DNA of 48,398 bases from Burkholderiaceae bacterium 16 (GCA_000955785.1 JYOD01000048.1:23470-71867), one strand, 5' to 3'. Numbered from the stretch's first letter, positions 26,233 through 34,918 are shown. Translations and numbers: made by a program. The notes: generated by a model from the letters alone, not told the origin.

Positions 26233-27108
26233 ATGGAAATGACCGCATGGCAATTTGGTCCTCAGTTTTCCGGTGGTGGTTCTACCCGCTTTCGTTTGTG
26301 GGCGCCCGACGCCGTTGCGCAAGGTTGCCCGGTGCGCCTCGAAGTGCTTGGCCTTGGGCCGAGGCCGATGCACGAGTGCGGCAATGGCTGGCTTGAAGGG
26401 GAGGCACCATGCGGCCCTGGCAGCCGCTATTGGTTTCGCCTGGATGACGGCATCTCGGTTCCCGATCCGGCGTCGCGTGCGCAGGCCGTGGATGTCCATG
26501 GTGCAAGCATCCTTTGCGATGCCAGCGAGTATGCGTGGCGCAATTCAGAATGGCGCGGCCGCCCTATGGAGGCGGCTGTCATCCATGAACTGGACATCGG
26601 GCTCCATCGAAGCTTTGCGGATCTGCTAAACCACCTGCCTACGCTCGTGGCACGCGGATACAATGCGATCGGCCTGAAACCGCCATTGCAAAGTTCGCCC
26701 GCGAAGAAATTGCGTCACGCTCCACTGCCATTTGCCCCCGAGCGTTCATACGGTTGCCCGCATCATCTGCGTGCGCTGGTGGACCATGCCCATGGCCTTG
26801 GAATGATGGTGTTGATGGACCTCGTCTATGACCAATTCGGCTGTGAGGATAACCACCTTTTCCGTTATGCTAGCCCATTTTTTAAACGCGATGAATTAGG
26901 AAATTCGATTAATTTCCAGCAGCCCGAGGTACGGCAATTTTTTACTGAAAACGCAATGTACTGGCTAACTGATTTCCGAATTGACGGCTTGCGCGTTCAT
27001 TCGCTGGAGGGAGCGGCCGCGGATTGCTGGATTCGCGAACTCGCGGACACAGTCCGCGCCACGTGTCACAACGGAGGGCATGTGCATTTGGTGTGCGGAA
27101 ACGCCTGA
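26233..27108 (+). CDS. Truncated, catalytically degenerate malto-oligosyltrehalose trehalohydrolase (TreZ)-like protein
   Basis: This 291-residue protein resembles the N-terminal half of TreZ (GH13, usually about 600 residues). It has a CBM48-like start (FGPQFSGGGSTRFRLWAPDA), then barrel segments DLVYDQFGCEDNHLF, INFQQPEVRQFFTENAMYWL and DFRIDGLRVHS. The catalytic aspartate expected in DGLRLDA is His256. The acid/base segment (HLVLENE in the family) reads HLVCGNA, and the protein ends there. The conserved Asn-His of the YNHFG segment is also changed to Asp-Gln. The frame is open and has an AGGAG ribosome site, so it may be translated as a non-enzymatic protein, or it may be a decaying gene. 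Confidence 0.7.
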   Translation: MEMTAWQFGPQFSGGGSTRFRLWAPDAVAQGCPVRLEVLGLGPRPMHECGNGWLEGEAPCGPGSRYWFRLDDGISVPDPASRAQAVDVHGASILCDASEYAWRNSEWRGRPMEAAVIHELDIGLHRSFADLLNHLPTLVARGYNAIGLKPPLQSSPAKKLRHAPLPFAPERSYGCPHHLRALVDHAHGLGMMVLMDLVYDQFGCEDNHLFRYASPFFKRDELGNSINFQQPEVRQFFTENAMYWLTDFRIDGLRVHSLEGAAADCWIRELADTVRATCHNGGHVHLVCGNA

Positions 27109-27199
27109 GGTGAATTGCGCAGCGCCAGCCAGGCATGCTGGTAGCCTGCGACGCGCGCTGCCTCCGGCAACGGCTACGCCATGCGCATGGGCGCAGTCT

Positions 27200-28183
27200 C
27201 TAAACCTTGAAACGTGGCCGCCGCGCCGGCTTGAGAGGTCTGGCCCTGGCCACTCCCTGCCGCGCCGGCGTGCTACCGGCCCGCGCGGAATCCGCGTCCG
27301 CCTCCGCGCGGCTATCGAGCAGTTGCCGGTACTCAGCCAGAAGGCCATCCTGTTGCCTGACCCGCTCATCCAGCACCGCCGCCGCATTCGCCACCCGTGC
27401 AGCGTCTTCAGCCTGCCGTCCGGCACGCTCGGCGGCTTCCGCCAGCCTCTGCTGACCGGCCTTACGCTCATTCTCAAGCAAGCGCTGCCCTTCCCTGGAC
27501 GCTACGCGCGCGGCATCCAGTTCCAGCGTCATGCGCCGTTCGTTGGCGCCAAAACGCTCGGACATGGTCTCGCGCTCCTTGTCCCAGGCGGCGCGCTGGC
27601 TCGCCGTATCTCGCAGCAGCGAGTCTTTTTCTTCATGTGAGCGCGCCAGCGTTGCACGCAGGGCTTCGTTGTCTGCCTGTTGCGCCAGCAACTGCGCCTC
27701 GGCACGGGCCGCGCGTTCGCTGGCTTCGTCGCGGGCGCGGGCCAGTTCGGCCAGGGCGTTGTCGGCGGCTTCCAGTCTGGCTTCGAGGATGGCGCGTTCC
27801 TGGGCGAGCGCGACCCGCTCCCCTTCCAGGGCTTCCTGCGCCTGCTGCATCGTGGCTTCCCGCGATGCAAAGCTGGCCGCTACGCTGGCCCTGGCCTCGG
27901 CCTGTGCCGCATCCCAAAGATAGCGTGCCGCTTGGTTCACCGGGTCCGGCAGGTTTGCGGGAGCGGCAAAGGCTTGCGGATCCTGCAATCGCGCGCCTAG
28001 CCCGGCGAACCACGCATCCAGGTGTGGACTGACGGTATTCGGTGAGCCTCGCCCCAGATGCAGCCGGATGCGTTCGATAGTGGGCCGCTGGCCAGCCAGC
28101 AGCAAGGCATCGGCGGCCTGCCAGACATCTTGTTGGGTGATGGAGCGGGAGCGCGTTGCGGCGGTGGTGTTGGCAATTTGCAT
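27200..28183 (-). CDS. KfrA-like DNA-binding coiled-coil protein
   Basis: This 327-residue protein has a KfrA N-terminal DNA-binding domain (ITQQDVWQAADALLLAGQRP, then IERIRLHLGRGSPNTVSPHL, residues 15-55). A long alanine/glutamate/arginine-rich coiled coil covers about residues 95-300, and the tail is basic (ARPLKPARRPRFKV). KfrA proteins are plasmid-associated, autorepressing and filament-forming. Here the gene is divergent from a tyrosine recombinase with a strong palindrome between them, so it probably controls both genes. The nearby truncated TreZ-like gene suggests a mobile-element boundary, though none was found. Confidence 0.85.
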   Translation of the reverse strand: MQIANTTAATRSRSITQQDVWQAADALLLAGQRPTIERIRLHLGRGSPNTVSPHLDAWFAGLGARLQDPQAFAAPANLPDPVNQAARYLWDAAQAEARASVAASFASREATMQQAQEALEGERVALAQERAILEARLEAADNALAELARARDEASERAARAEAQLLAQQADNEALRATLARSHEEKDSLLRDTASQRAAWDKERETMSERFGANERRMTLELDAARVASREGQRLLENERKAGQQRLAEAAERAGRQAEDAARVANAAAVLDERVRQQDGLLAEYRQLLDSRAEADADSARAGSTPARQGVARARPLKPARRPRFKV

Positions 28184-28225
28184 GGTCGGGCAAGTTTTTC
28201 GGCGATTTCTGGTCGCGCCACTTAA

Positions 28226-28260
28226 ATAAGGCTCGATAAGGAATAGTTATCGCGCCTTAT
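28226..28260. promoter_or_regulatory. 14-bp-arm palindrome between the kfrA-like and recombinase genes
   Basis: ATAAGGCTCGATAA (28226-28239) and TTATCGCGCCTTAT (28247-28260) are inverted copies with one mismatch and a 7-base centre. It sits between divergent genes and next to a -10-like TATAAT. It is a good candidate for the KfrA operator or a recombinase core site. Confidence 0.6.
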
Positions 28261-28272
28261 CCAGTGTTGGTG

Positions 28273-28278
28273 TATAAT
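28273..28278 (+). promoter_or_regulatory. Perfect -10 box upstream of the recombinase gene
   Basis: TATAAT occurs 26 bases before the ATG at 28305, in a TTTAATAC-rich stretch. No good -35 is visible at 17 bases, but the palindrome ends at 28260, so a repressor bound there would block RNA polymerase. Confidence 0.5.
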
Positions 28279-28304
28279 TTAATACAGCATACATCATATT
28301 TATT

Positions 28305-29504
28305 ATGATAACTCGCAAATCGCAGCCGCTTCCGGGCAGTCCCGCCGAAAGCCAGCCCAAACGCCCCGAATCCTCCAGCCTGACGCCCGTTCATGCCGAT
28401 TTTCCTGCGCCGCTTCACCCGTCCGAACTCGATCCGCTTGGCCGCCAGGCCGCCGAGGCGCTGTACCGCGAGGGAGAATCCGCCAACACCGTGGCCAGTT
28501 ATCGTTCCGCCCTACGGTATTGGGCGGGCTGGTTCGCTCTGCGCTACGGCCAGCCGATCGCCCTTCCCTTGCTGCCGGCGGTCGTTATCCAGTTCGTGGT
28601 AGACCACGCCACCCGGTCCACGCCGCAGGGGCCGGTGAGTGCGTTGCCGCCGGCGATCGATGCCGCGCTGGTGGCGCGCGGGCTCAAGGCGCGCACCGGC
28701 CCACCCGCGCTGGCCACGCTGATGCACCGGCTGGCGGTCATCGCCAAGGCGCATCGGCTGGAGAACGCGGATAACCCTTGCGCGGACCCTGCCGTGCGTG
28801 AGCTGGTGTCGCGTACGCGGCGCGCTTACGCGAAGCGTGGCGAGCGCCCGGCGCGCAAGGCGGCGCTCACACGCGAACCCCTGTCCCGCCTGCTGGCAAC
28901 CTGCGACGATTCGCTGATCGGCCTGCGCGACCGTGCCCTGCTGCTGTTTGCCTGGTCCAGCGGCGGCCGGCGGCGTTCGGAGGTGGCGGGCGCTACGCTG
29001 GCCAACCTCACACGCATCGCACCCGGGGAGTTCGTCTACCTACTGGGCTGGTCGAAGACCAACCAGGCCGGCGCGGATCTGCCGGACAACGACAAGCCGG
29101 TCATTGGCGCCGCGGGCGCGGCGCTGGAGGCGTGGCTGCAGGCGGCGGCGCTTAGCGAGGGCGCCATCTTCCGGCGTGTTCGCCGGGGGGGCCATGTTGG
29201 CGAGGCACTATCGGACGCCGCCGTGCGCAAGATCGTCAGGCAGCGTTGCGAGGCGGCAGGCCTGAAGGGCGACTTCTCGGCGCACTCGCTACGCTCAGGC
29301 TTTGTCACCGAGGCGGCTGCACGGCAGGTGCCGCTGGCAGAGACCATGGCCATGACCGGGCATACCAGCGTGGCTACGCTGGTGCGGTATTTCCGGGCGG
29401 CGGACGCGCGGCGCTCGACGGCGGCGGACCTGATCGGCGTGCCGGATCCAGGCCAGGAAGCGGGTCAAACCCAGGATGAAGGCGACAAGGACGCGCCGCG
29501 CTGA
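28305..29504 (+). CDS. Tyrosine recombinase / site-specific integrase
   Basis: This 399-residue protein has a core-binding domain (about 45-175) and a catalytic domain (about 185-370). The catalytic set is complete: Arg in the GGRRRSEV segment (about 223), the H-x-x-R motif HSLR (His327, Arg330), His353 in TGHTSVATL and Tyr362. It has the XerC/D-like or phage-type layout. No attachment-site repeats were identified flanking it. It starts next to the palindrome shared with the divergent kfrA-like gene. It could be a chromosome/plasmid resolution enzyme or an integrase from a lost element. Confidence 0.9.
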   Translation: MITRKSQPLPGSPAESQPKRPESSSLTPVHADFPAPLHPSELDPLGRQAAEALYREGESANTVASYRSALRYWAGWFALRYGQPIALPLLPAVVIQFVVDHATRSTPQGPVSALPPAIDAALVARGLKARTGPPALATLMHRLAVIAKAHRLENADNPCADPAVRELVSRTRRAYAKRGERPARKAALTREPLSRLLATCDDSLIGLRDRALLLFAWSSGGRRRSEVAGATLANLTRIAPGEFVYLLGWSKTNQAGADLPDNDKPVIGAAGAALEAWLQAAALSEGAIFRRVRRGGHVGEALSDAAVRKIVRQRCEAAGLKGDFSAHSLRSGFVTEAAARQVPLAETMAMTGHTSVATLVRYFRAADARRSTAADLIGVPDPGQEAGQTQDEGDKDAPR

Positions 29505-29704
29505 AATGCCGCCGGCCCGCTCCATGCGGAGGCAATGCCGCTGCTGGACAAGCCGGGGCCAGCCGGATAAGAATATGGGCCGGATCGCGCACATCGCCAG
29601 ATCCCTGAATGTCCTCGGCGGACCAAGTGCGTTTGATCACCCGCCGGCCTTTCTATGCGTTCAAGGCGGCCGCGGATTGCAGCGGCATCTACGGGGGGAA
29701 TGCC

Positions 29705-30121
29705 ATGCGGCAATGGTTTGTCCTGCTAGCGCTGGGCCTTTTCATGGGTACCGCCCATGCCGGCAAATGCGTAAGCGGCAACAAGACGCTCTATACCGAT
29801 ACGGCCTGCCCGCCGGGCTGGCAAGGCACCGCGTTGGGCGGCAACCTCTCACGCATCAGCCCGGAGCCGGCTACGGAAGCAGCCAACCAGCAGTTCCTGC
29901 AAAAGCGCCAGGCCGAGGAAAACGAATATCAGGCGCGCATCGCACGCGAGCAGGCTGAGTCGGTGCGGACCGAGGTCAACCAGTGCCATTGGCTGGGCAA
30001 CCAGATTCGCCAGCTGGACTACGATTACAGCGTCCGGCGCAACGCGCGTCTGCCCGAGCAGGAGGATTACCGCAGGCGCTATCGCGCGCTGCGTGACCAG
30101 CAGGCTCGGTTGCGGTGCTGA
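29705..30121 (+). CDS. Secreted DUF4124-like protein
   Basis: This 138-residue protein has a signal peptide (cleavage after TAHA, residue 17). The start of the mature part, GKCVSGNKTLYTDTACPPG, resembles DUF4124 domains (Tyr-x-Asp-x-x-Cys-Pro signature). A charged, glutamine-rich, probably coiled region follows. DUF4124 proteins are abundant in beta- and gamma-proteobacteria and have no assigned function. The ATG at 29705 has a GGGGGG ribosome site; a longer frame upstream lacks the signal peptide. Confidence 0.75.
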   Translation: MRQWFVLLALGLFMGTAHAGKCVSGNKTLYTDTACPPGWQGTALGGNLSRISPEPATEAANQQFLQKRQAEENEYQARIAREQAESVRTEVNQCHWLGNQIRQLDYDYSVRRNARLPEQEDYRRRYRALRDQQARLRC

Positions 30122-30329
30122 TGCCCGTCTGAATCTGGATCTGGACGAACCCGGAGATTCATTTCAATCCGCGCCGTGCATGCCGATATCCATGCAACCG
30201 GCGTGCGTGCCGGAATGCGGCTTCCAACCTTCGGGACGTCCCTTGTCCCTTGCATCGGGGCCAGGGGACCGTTCGGATTGCTGTCACCGGCTGAAGGACT
30301 CACGCAGTCGCACCTTATCCCTTGCCAGA

Positions 30330-30751
30330 CGCTGAATCCTTATGAAGTTTCCCTGGATGGATTCAAGGCTATCAATGACCGTTTCGGTCACGCTGAGGGC
30401 GACCGTGCCCTGTCCGCCTTCGCGGCGCAACTGCGCCACGCCCTGCGCGACTCCGACGTGGTTGGCCGGCTGGGCGGCGATGAGTTCGTGGCATTGCTCA
30501 CCGGCACCGATGCCACCGTGTGCAGCGCCACGCTGGCACGCCTGGAAGCTGAGATGGCGGCGCTCAACCGGCACGCCGCCCGTGGCTATGCCATCGAGTT
30601 CAGCGTGGGAGCCATCCAGTTCGAGCCCGCGCGCCATGATGGCATCGCCGCGCTGCTTGCCGAGGCCGATGCCTCCATGTACGAAAACAAGGCTTTCCGG
30701 AAGGCTGGCCAACACCTGCAACCCATGGCGGAAGCCGGCCGGATTCAGTGA
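30330..30751 (+). pseudogene. 5'-truncated GGDEF (diguanylate cyclase) gene fragment
   Basis: The open stretch reads SLDGFKAINDRFGHAEGDRA and continues through VGRLGGDEFVALL to the end of the domain. The active-site GGDEF is intact and an RDSD inhibitory-site motif lies five residues before it. The start of the domain (D-x-L-T-G-L-x-N-R segment) and any sensor region are missing: the upstream sequence in this frame shows no family similarity, and no good start lies near the break. It is most likely a remnant. If a start at 30176 or nearby were used, the product would still lack the first helix. Confidence 0.65.
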
Positions 30752-30907
30752 TTTCGCAAACTATCCATCAGGGATGCCCCCAAGTGTGCGGGCCTGCCGC
30801 CAGCCTTGCTCACCTGCCTATACTGACTAGCGGGCCGCAAGGCGGCCCCCGCGCTCCAGGCCGTAAAGAACAGGAACGCGAATAGAAATGGGAATAGGAG
30901 AAGGGAT

Positions 30908-31327
30908 ATGCCACACGAACAGTTCCTCGCCAAGCAGGAAGATCGCCGCAGTGGACTGCGCGCGTTGCGTGCCGCTCTGTTGAAAGTGCACAAGGAAGTG
31001 ATCGCACTGAATCGCACGGAGTACGAGCGCTTGCATGGCCCGATCCCGGCTGGACTGTTCGTGCAGGTTGTGACCGAGGAGACCTATTTTCGCTGGCTCG
31101 ATCCGCTGTCACGCTTGATTATCGAGATCGACGAAGAACTGGATGCGCCCGAGCACCATGATGAAACCTGCCGCGCGGTTGCCGCAGCCACCGAGAAGCT
31201 GTTCGGCCCCAACAGCGACCCGGCGTTTCGCGATCGCTACCAGCAAGCCCTGCAGGACGAGTCCGGCGTGATCGTCGCGCACGGGCAACTGATGAAGGTC
31301 GTCGCGCAGTTGCGGCAACTGGTCTAG
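30908..31327 (+). CDS. Conserved hypothetical protein
   Basis: This 139-residue acidic, helical protein begins at an ATG with a strong AGGAGAAGGG ribosome site. It has no signal peptide or membrane segment. The pattern of a helical bundle with many Arg, Glu and Leu residues resembles small conserved proteins of Burkholderiales, but I recognise no family and propose no function. Confidence 0.75.
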   Translation: MPHEQFLAKQEDRRSGLRALRAALLKVHKEVIALNRTEYERLHGPIPAGLFVQVVTEETYFRWLDPLSRLIIEIDEELDAPEHHDETCRAVAAATEKLFGPNSDPAFRDRYQQALQDESGVIVAHGQLMKVVAQLRQLV

Positions 31328-31359
31328 GCACACGCGGCCCGGACGGCGCGGCGCGCCGG

Positions 31360-31536
31360 TTATTTGCGAGGCCGGGCCGGGCTCCCATGGTCCACCGAAA
31401 TCGGGTCGCTCGCGGGAAAGGTCTCCCTGAGCGCTTCATCCAACTCGTCTTCCACATGGTCGTCCTTGCTGCCGGGCTCAGGTGCAACTTTGGGCGGTGG
31501 TGAAGCCGGCGGAGCCGGGGCGGCGGGCTTGCTCAT
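31360..31536 (-). CDS. Small proline-rich acidic protein
   Basis: This 58-residue protein has a Pro/Ala-rich first half and an acidic end with DELDEALRETFPASDPISVD. I recall this tail motif from short hypothetical proteins in many proteobacteria. The start at 31536 gives the compact form; a longer frame upstream lacks a ribosome site. Function is unknown. Confidence 0.6.
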   Translation of the reverse strand: MSKPAAPAPPASPPPKVAPEPGSKDDHVEDELDEALRETFPASDPISVDHGSPARPRK

Positions 31537-32162
31537 TGTCTGGTCCTGGATGGGGTGGACTTCGATCTTAGAAGGCTTTCCGGGGGGATGCCAATCCTGG
31601 GTGAGCACCGTGCCGGCCGACCAGGCCGGGCGCCAGGCCTCAGGTCGCGCGATAACGGTTGCGCACGTCGCGGATCAGGTCGTGGTTGCGCGGTACGCCT
31701 TGGTACTGGCCCTCCACCGGTGCGCAGGCTGACCCAGCCACGATGTAGCGCGCGCCGGCCACGCTGTACCGTGGCCATGCTTCGGTTCCCGCCAAGTTTT
31801 ACTATAAAGTGGCCAATTAAGCGCTTTTGTCGACTAAGTGACGCCCGCCACGGCAGCGCGACTGGCTTCCCGGCGATGTTCCGCCGGGCGCCGGGACCCA
31901 CTCCGGAAAAATATCTTCAATTGAATCTTGTCCGCCCCACCCCGCGGATACAGCCGCCGCGGCCCTCGCGTGACCGCAAGCGTAGTTTTGCCACGCCAGT
32001 CGTGCGCGAGTGAACGAGGCGAACTCCCCGACACACGGCAGAATAGCTTGTCGGCGCATCACGAAACTCGAATTTCGAAAGACGTAACAGGCACCTCGCC
32101 CGCCCCGGAACATACATTGCAAACAAAGGGCGCGGGCAGCGCCTGCATTGCCACGACCGGTC
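31537..32162. other. Intergenic region upstream of cqsA
   Basis: The 626 bases before the cqsA leader terminator hold one possible minus-strand short frame (31640-31795, 51 codons from TTG). It includes a motif RYIVAGSACAPVEGQYQGV and resembles a real small protein end, but I cannot confirm it. A weak hairpin GGCGC/GCGCC lies near 32130. No conserved gene is visible. Confidence 0.4.
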
Positions 32163-32186
32163 TTCGGCCATTTGGCCGAATTTTTT
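32163..32186 (+). terminator. Intrinsic terminator in the cqsA leader
   Basis: TTCGGCC (32163-32169), loop ATTT, GGCCGAA (32174-32180), then TTTTTT (32181-32186) form a textbook rho-independent terminator on the plus strand. It ends 27 bases before the cqsA ATG, so cqsA transcripts starting upstream must read through it. It may be an attenuator or the 3' end of a small RNA gene. Confidence 0.7.
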
Positions 32187-32212
32187 GTCGGAGTACCTCC
32201 TAGGGGAATGTA

Positions 32213-33535
32213 ATGATCAATATGGACTCGGGTCGCCTGCAAACTAGCCGTACCTGCCACGCCGCCTCAGTGGCCGCCTGGCCTGAATTCGTCACCCAGC
32301 GGGTCGCGGGCCACGAGGTCGAGCGGGTACAAAAGCGCTGGGGCGGCAGCCATTTGCTGCACGGCCGGCAACCCGGACCGGATGCTGTCCATTTTTCCAG
32401 CAATGACTACCTTTGCCTGCTTGGCGAAGAGAAGCTGGTCAGGGCCCAGACCGCCGCGATGCGCGGGCCGGAGAGCGAACTGCTGATGTCGGCGGTCTTC
32501 CAGTACGGCGACAATCCCACCAGCCGGCTCGAGCGCAAGCTGGCGGCATTCAGCGGCGCGGAGGACAGCATCCTGTGCCAGTCAGGCTGGGCGGCCAATG
32601 TGGGGCTGCTGCAAAGCATCGCCAATGAACGCACGCCGGTCTATCTCGACATGCTGGCCCATATGTCGCTATGGGAAGGCGCCCACGCGGCGCGTGCGCG
32701 TGCCGTGCCGTTCATGCATAACGATGCCGAGCACGCCGAGCGCCAGATCAGCAAGGATGGCCCGGGCATCATCGTGGTGGATTCCGTCTACAGCACCAAT
32801 GGCAGCCTTTGCCCGCTGGCCGATTTCGTGGAGGTGGCCGAGCGCACGGGCAGCGTGATCGTGGTCGACGAATCGCACTCGCTGGGCACCCATGGCCCGG
32901 CCGGCGCCGGGCTGGTCGCGCAGCTCGGGCTCTCGCGCCGGGTTCACTTCAAGACCGCCAGCCTGGCCAAGGCCTTCGGCGGCCGTGCCGGGCTGGTCAC
33001 ATGCCCTTCGTCGTTCAAGGGCTATTTCGCGGCGGAATCGCGCCCGGCCATTTTCAGCTCGGGCCTGCTGCAACATGAACTGGCCTGGTTTGACGCCGCC
33101 GCGGATTTCATTGCCGAGGCGGATGAACGCCGCACACAGCTGCACGCGGTCTCGGCGCAGGTGCGCAATGCTTTGTCCGGGCTGGGATACAACGTCTCGG
33201 CAGGGTCCGAGCAGATTATTGCGCTGGAATCCGGCACCGAGGAACAAACCCTGGTGCTCCGCAATGCCCTGCAATCGCGCGGCATCTTTGGCGCCGTGTT
33301 CTGCGCGCCGGCCACGGCGCGCGACCGCGCCCTGATGCGTCTGACCATGCACGCCTGCCTGACCGCCGTGGAAATCGAGCGGCTGATCCAGGTCTGCGCG
33401 GAAATCCGCGACGAGGTGAACCTGGCCGGCTGGCGGTCCTCCCAGCGCAAGCCGCGCGCGGCCGTGGCACGGCCGCCGATGGCCAGGCAGTCCGTGCTGC
33501 ACGAGACGCCGGAAGCGCTGCACGGCACAGCCTGA
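32213..33535 (+). CDS. cqsA: Alpha-oxoamine synthase, CqsA/LqsA-type autoinducer synthase
   Basis: This 440-residue PLP enzyme is of the KBL/AONS type that condenses an acyl-CoA with an amino acid. It shows FSSNDYLCL near residue 62, VDESHSLGTHGPAGAGL near 223 and the PLP lysine in SLAKAFGGRAG (K253). In Vibrio and Legionella the related CqsA/LqsA makes alpha-aminoketone or alpha-hydroxyketone autoinducers. The convergent CqsS-like kinase next door (33 bases between the stops) supports this over a biotin-type BioF role. The start ATG at 32213 has an AGGGGA ribosome site 4 bases upstream. The last 35 or so residues form a basic extension. Confidence 0.85.
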   Translation: MINMDSGRLQTSRTCHAASVAAWPEFVTQRVAGHEVERVQKRWGGSHLLHGRQPGPDAVHFSSNDYLCLLGEEKLVRAQTAAMRGPESELLMSAVFQYGDNPTSRLERKLAAFSGAEDSILCQSGWAANVGLLQSIANERTPVYLDMLAHMSLWEGAHAARARAVPFMHNDAEHAERQISKDGPGIIVVDSVYSTNGSLCPLADFVEVAERTGSVIVVDESHSLGTHGPAGAGLVAQLGLSRRVHFKTASLAKAFGGRAGLVTCPSSFKGYFAAESRPAIFSSGLLQHELAWFDAAADFIAEADERRTQLHAVSAQVRNALSGLGYNVSAGSEQIIALESGTEEQTLVLRNALQSRGIFGAVFCAPATARDRALMRLTMHACLTAVEIERLIQVCAEIRDEVNLAGWRSSQRKPRAAVARPPMARQSVLHETPEALHGTA

Positions 33536-33568
33536 GCGCCGGCGAGAGGCCGCCGCGTCCCGCGGTCC

Positions 33569-34918
33569 TCAGCCAGCGGTGCCTGCGCCTTCGCAGCGCG
33601 GCGTGGCCGGCGGGAATTCGAGGACGAACTCCGTATATTCGTGCTCGACCGAGCTGCAGTGGATACGGCCATCCCAGGCTTCAAGCGTCTCCCTGCAGAA
33701 CGCCAGGCCGATGCCCGTGCCCTCGTTGCGCGGGTAGGTATGGAAGCGCTTGAAGATGGACGACAGCTCGCGCTCCGGCACGCCTGTACCAGTGTCGCGG
33801 AAGATCAGGCGGTTGCGCCGGGTGCCTAGCTCCATGTGCAGCCGGATCTCGCCGTGCCCTGCCCGCGCCAACGCATGCAGGGCGTTCTTGAGCAGGTTGA
33901 ACAGCACCATCACCATCAGCTTCTGGTCGGCGTGAATAGGGAAATCCGTCGTCAGGTCGGCATGCACAAGGTCGCGCTGGCCAGGTTCGAAGGGATAGCG
34001 CGCCAGCGCCTCTTCGATCGCCTGGCCCAGCGGGAAATGCTCGCTCGGCCCTTGTTGCGCCTTGACCCGCGCGTTGACTAGCAGCACGTCGATGCCGTGG
34101 TTCATGCGGTCGACCTCCAACTGGATGCGCGGCAAGGCATCCTTGAGCAAGCCGAAATGCGCACGCGGCAGGTTCAGCGAGTTCTCCGGCGTCTCGTTTT
34201 CCTCGTAAAAGCGGATCAGGCCTGGCAGGTAGCGGCCCATGCCCAGCGCGGTCGAGCCGATGCTGCGGATTGGCGTGCGCAGTTCGTGGGCAACGGTGCC
34301 TAGCGCAATCGCCATGCCGTCGAGTTTTTCCTGGATCAGGATGCGCTGGTCGATCTTGAGCACGGCGATGGTGCAGATGGTGAAGCCGATGATCGGCAAC
34401 TCCATCGGCCAGTTCACCGCCAGCAGCGTCGAGGGGGGCGGGGTGACGTAGTTGTAGACCAGCCAGGCCGTCGCCGTGCCCAGTAGCAGCGAGGTGGCGC
34501 CGCCCAGCCAGCCGCTGAAGTTGAACAGGATGATGACGGCAATCACAAGCGACTGGGACCAGACCAGATTGCCGTGATTCATCAGATACATGTAGACGAA
34601 GAAGAACGACAGCGCGTACGTCAGCGTCACCCAAAAGTGCAATGGTAGCCACTTTTTTTCCCGCAAGTCGCGGCTTACGATCAGTGGCAGGCACATCACC
34701 ATCGCCACCAGCCGCAGGGTCAGGCTTTCGTACGGCTGGGGGAAGACGAATTTCCAGACCACGTAGAAGGTCGGAAACCCGATGAAGGCGAGCCAGCCCA
34801 GCAGACGGATGCGCTTGACCTGCGCTGGTTGGCGGATGTCCAGATGAACTTCCCTGGCAAGCACCCGGCGCAGGCGCATCGCGCTTTCACCGCATCTGCG
34901 TTGAATCTGGGCAAGCAT
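33569..34918 (-). CDS. cqsS: CqsS/LqsS-like membrane sensor histidine kinase
   Basis: This 449-residue inner-membrane kinase has about six transmembrane helices (roughly residues 38-190) and then a HisKA domain with the phospho-acceptor His211 in VAHELRTP. The C-terminal HATPase has NLLKNALHAL, DTGTGVPERELSSIF and GTGIGLAFC. The layout (six-helix sensor plus kinase) matches CqsS/LqsS, receptors of alpha-hydroxyketones. It lacks the C-terminal receiver of Vibrio CqsS, so it must pass phosphate to a separate protein. No cognate regulator gene is adjacent. It converges with cqsA. Confidence 0.85.
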   Translation of the reverse strand: MLAQIQRRCGESAMRLRRVLAREVHLDIRQPAQVKRIRLLGWLAFIGFPTFYVVWKFVFPQPYESLTLRLVAMVMCLPLIVSRDLREKKWLPLHFWVTLTYALSFFFVYMYLMNHGNLVWSQSLVIAVIILFNFSGWLGGATSLLLGTATAWLVYNYVTPPPSTLLAVNWPMELPIIGFTICTIAVLKIDQRILIQEKLDGMAIALGTVAHELRTPIRSIGSTALGMGRYLPGLIRFYEENETPENSLNLPRAHFGLLKDALPRIQLEVDRMNHGIDVLLVNARVKAQQGPSEHFPLGQAIEEALARYPFEPGQRDLVHADLTTDFPIHADQKLMVMVLFNLLKNALHALARAGHGEIRLHMELGTRRNRLIFRDTGTGVPERELSSIFKRFHTYPRNEGTGIGLAFCRETLEAWDGRIHCSSVEHEYTEFVLEFPPATPRCEGAGTAG

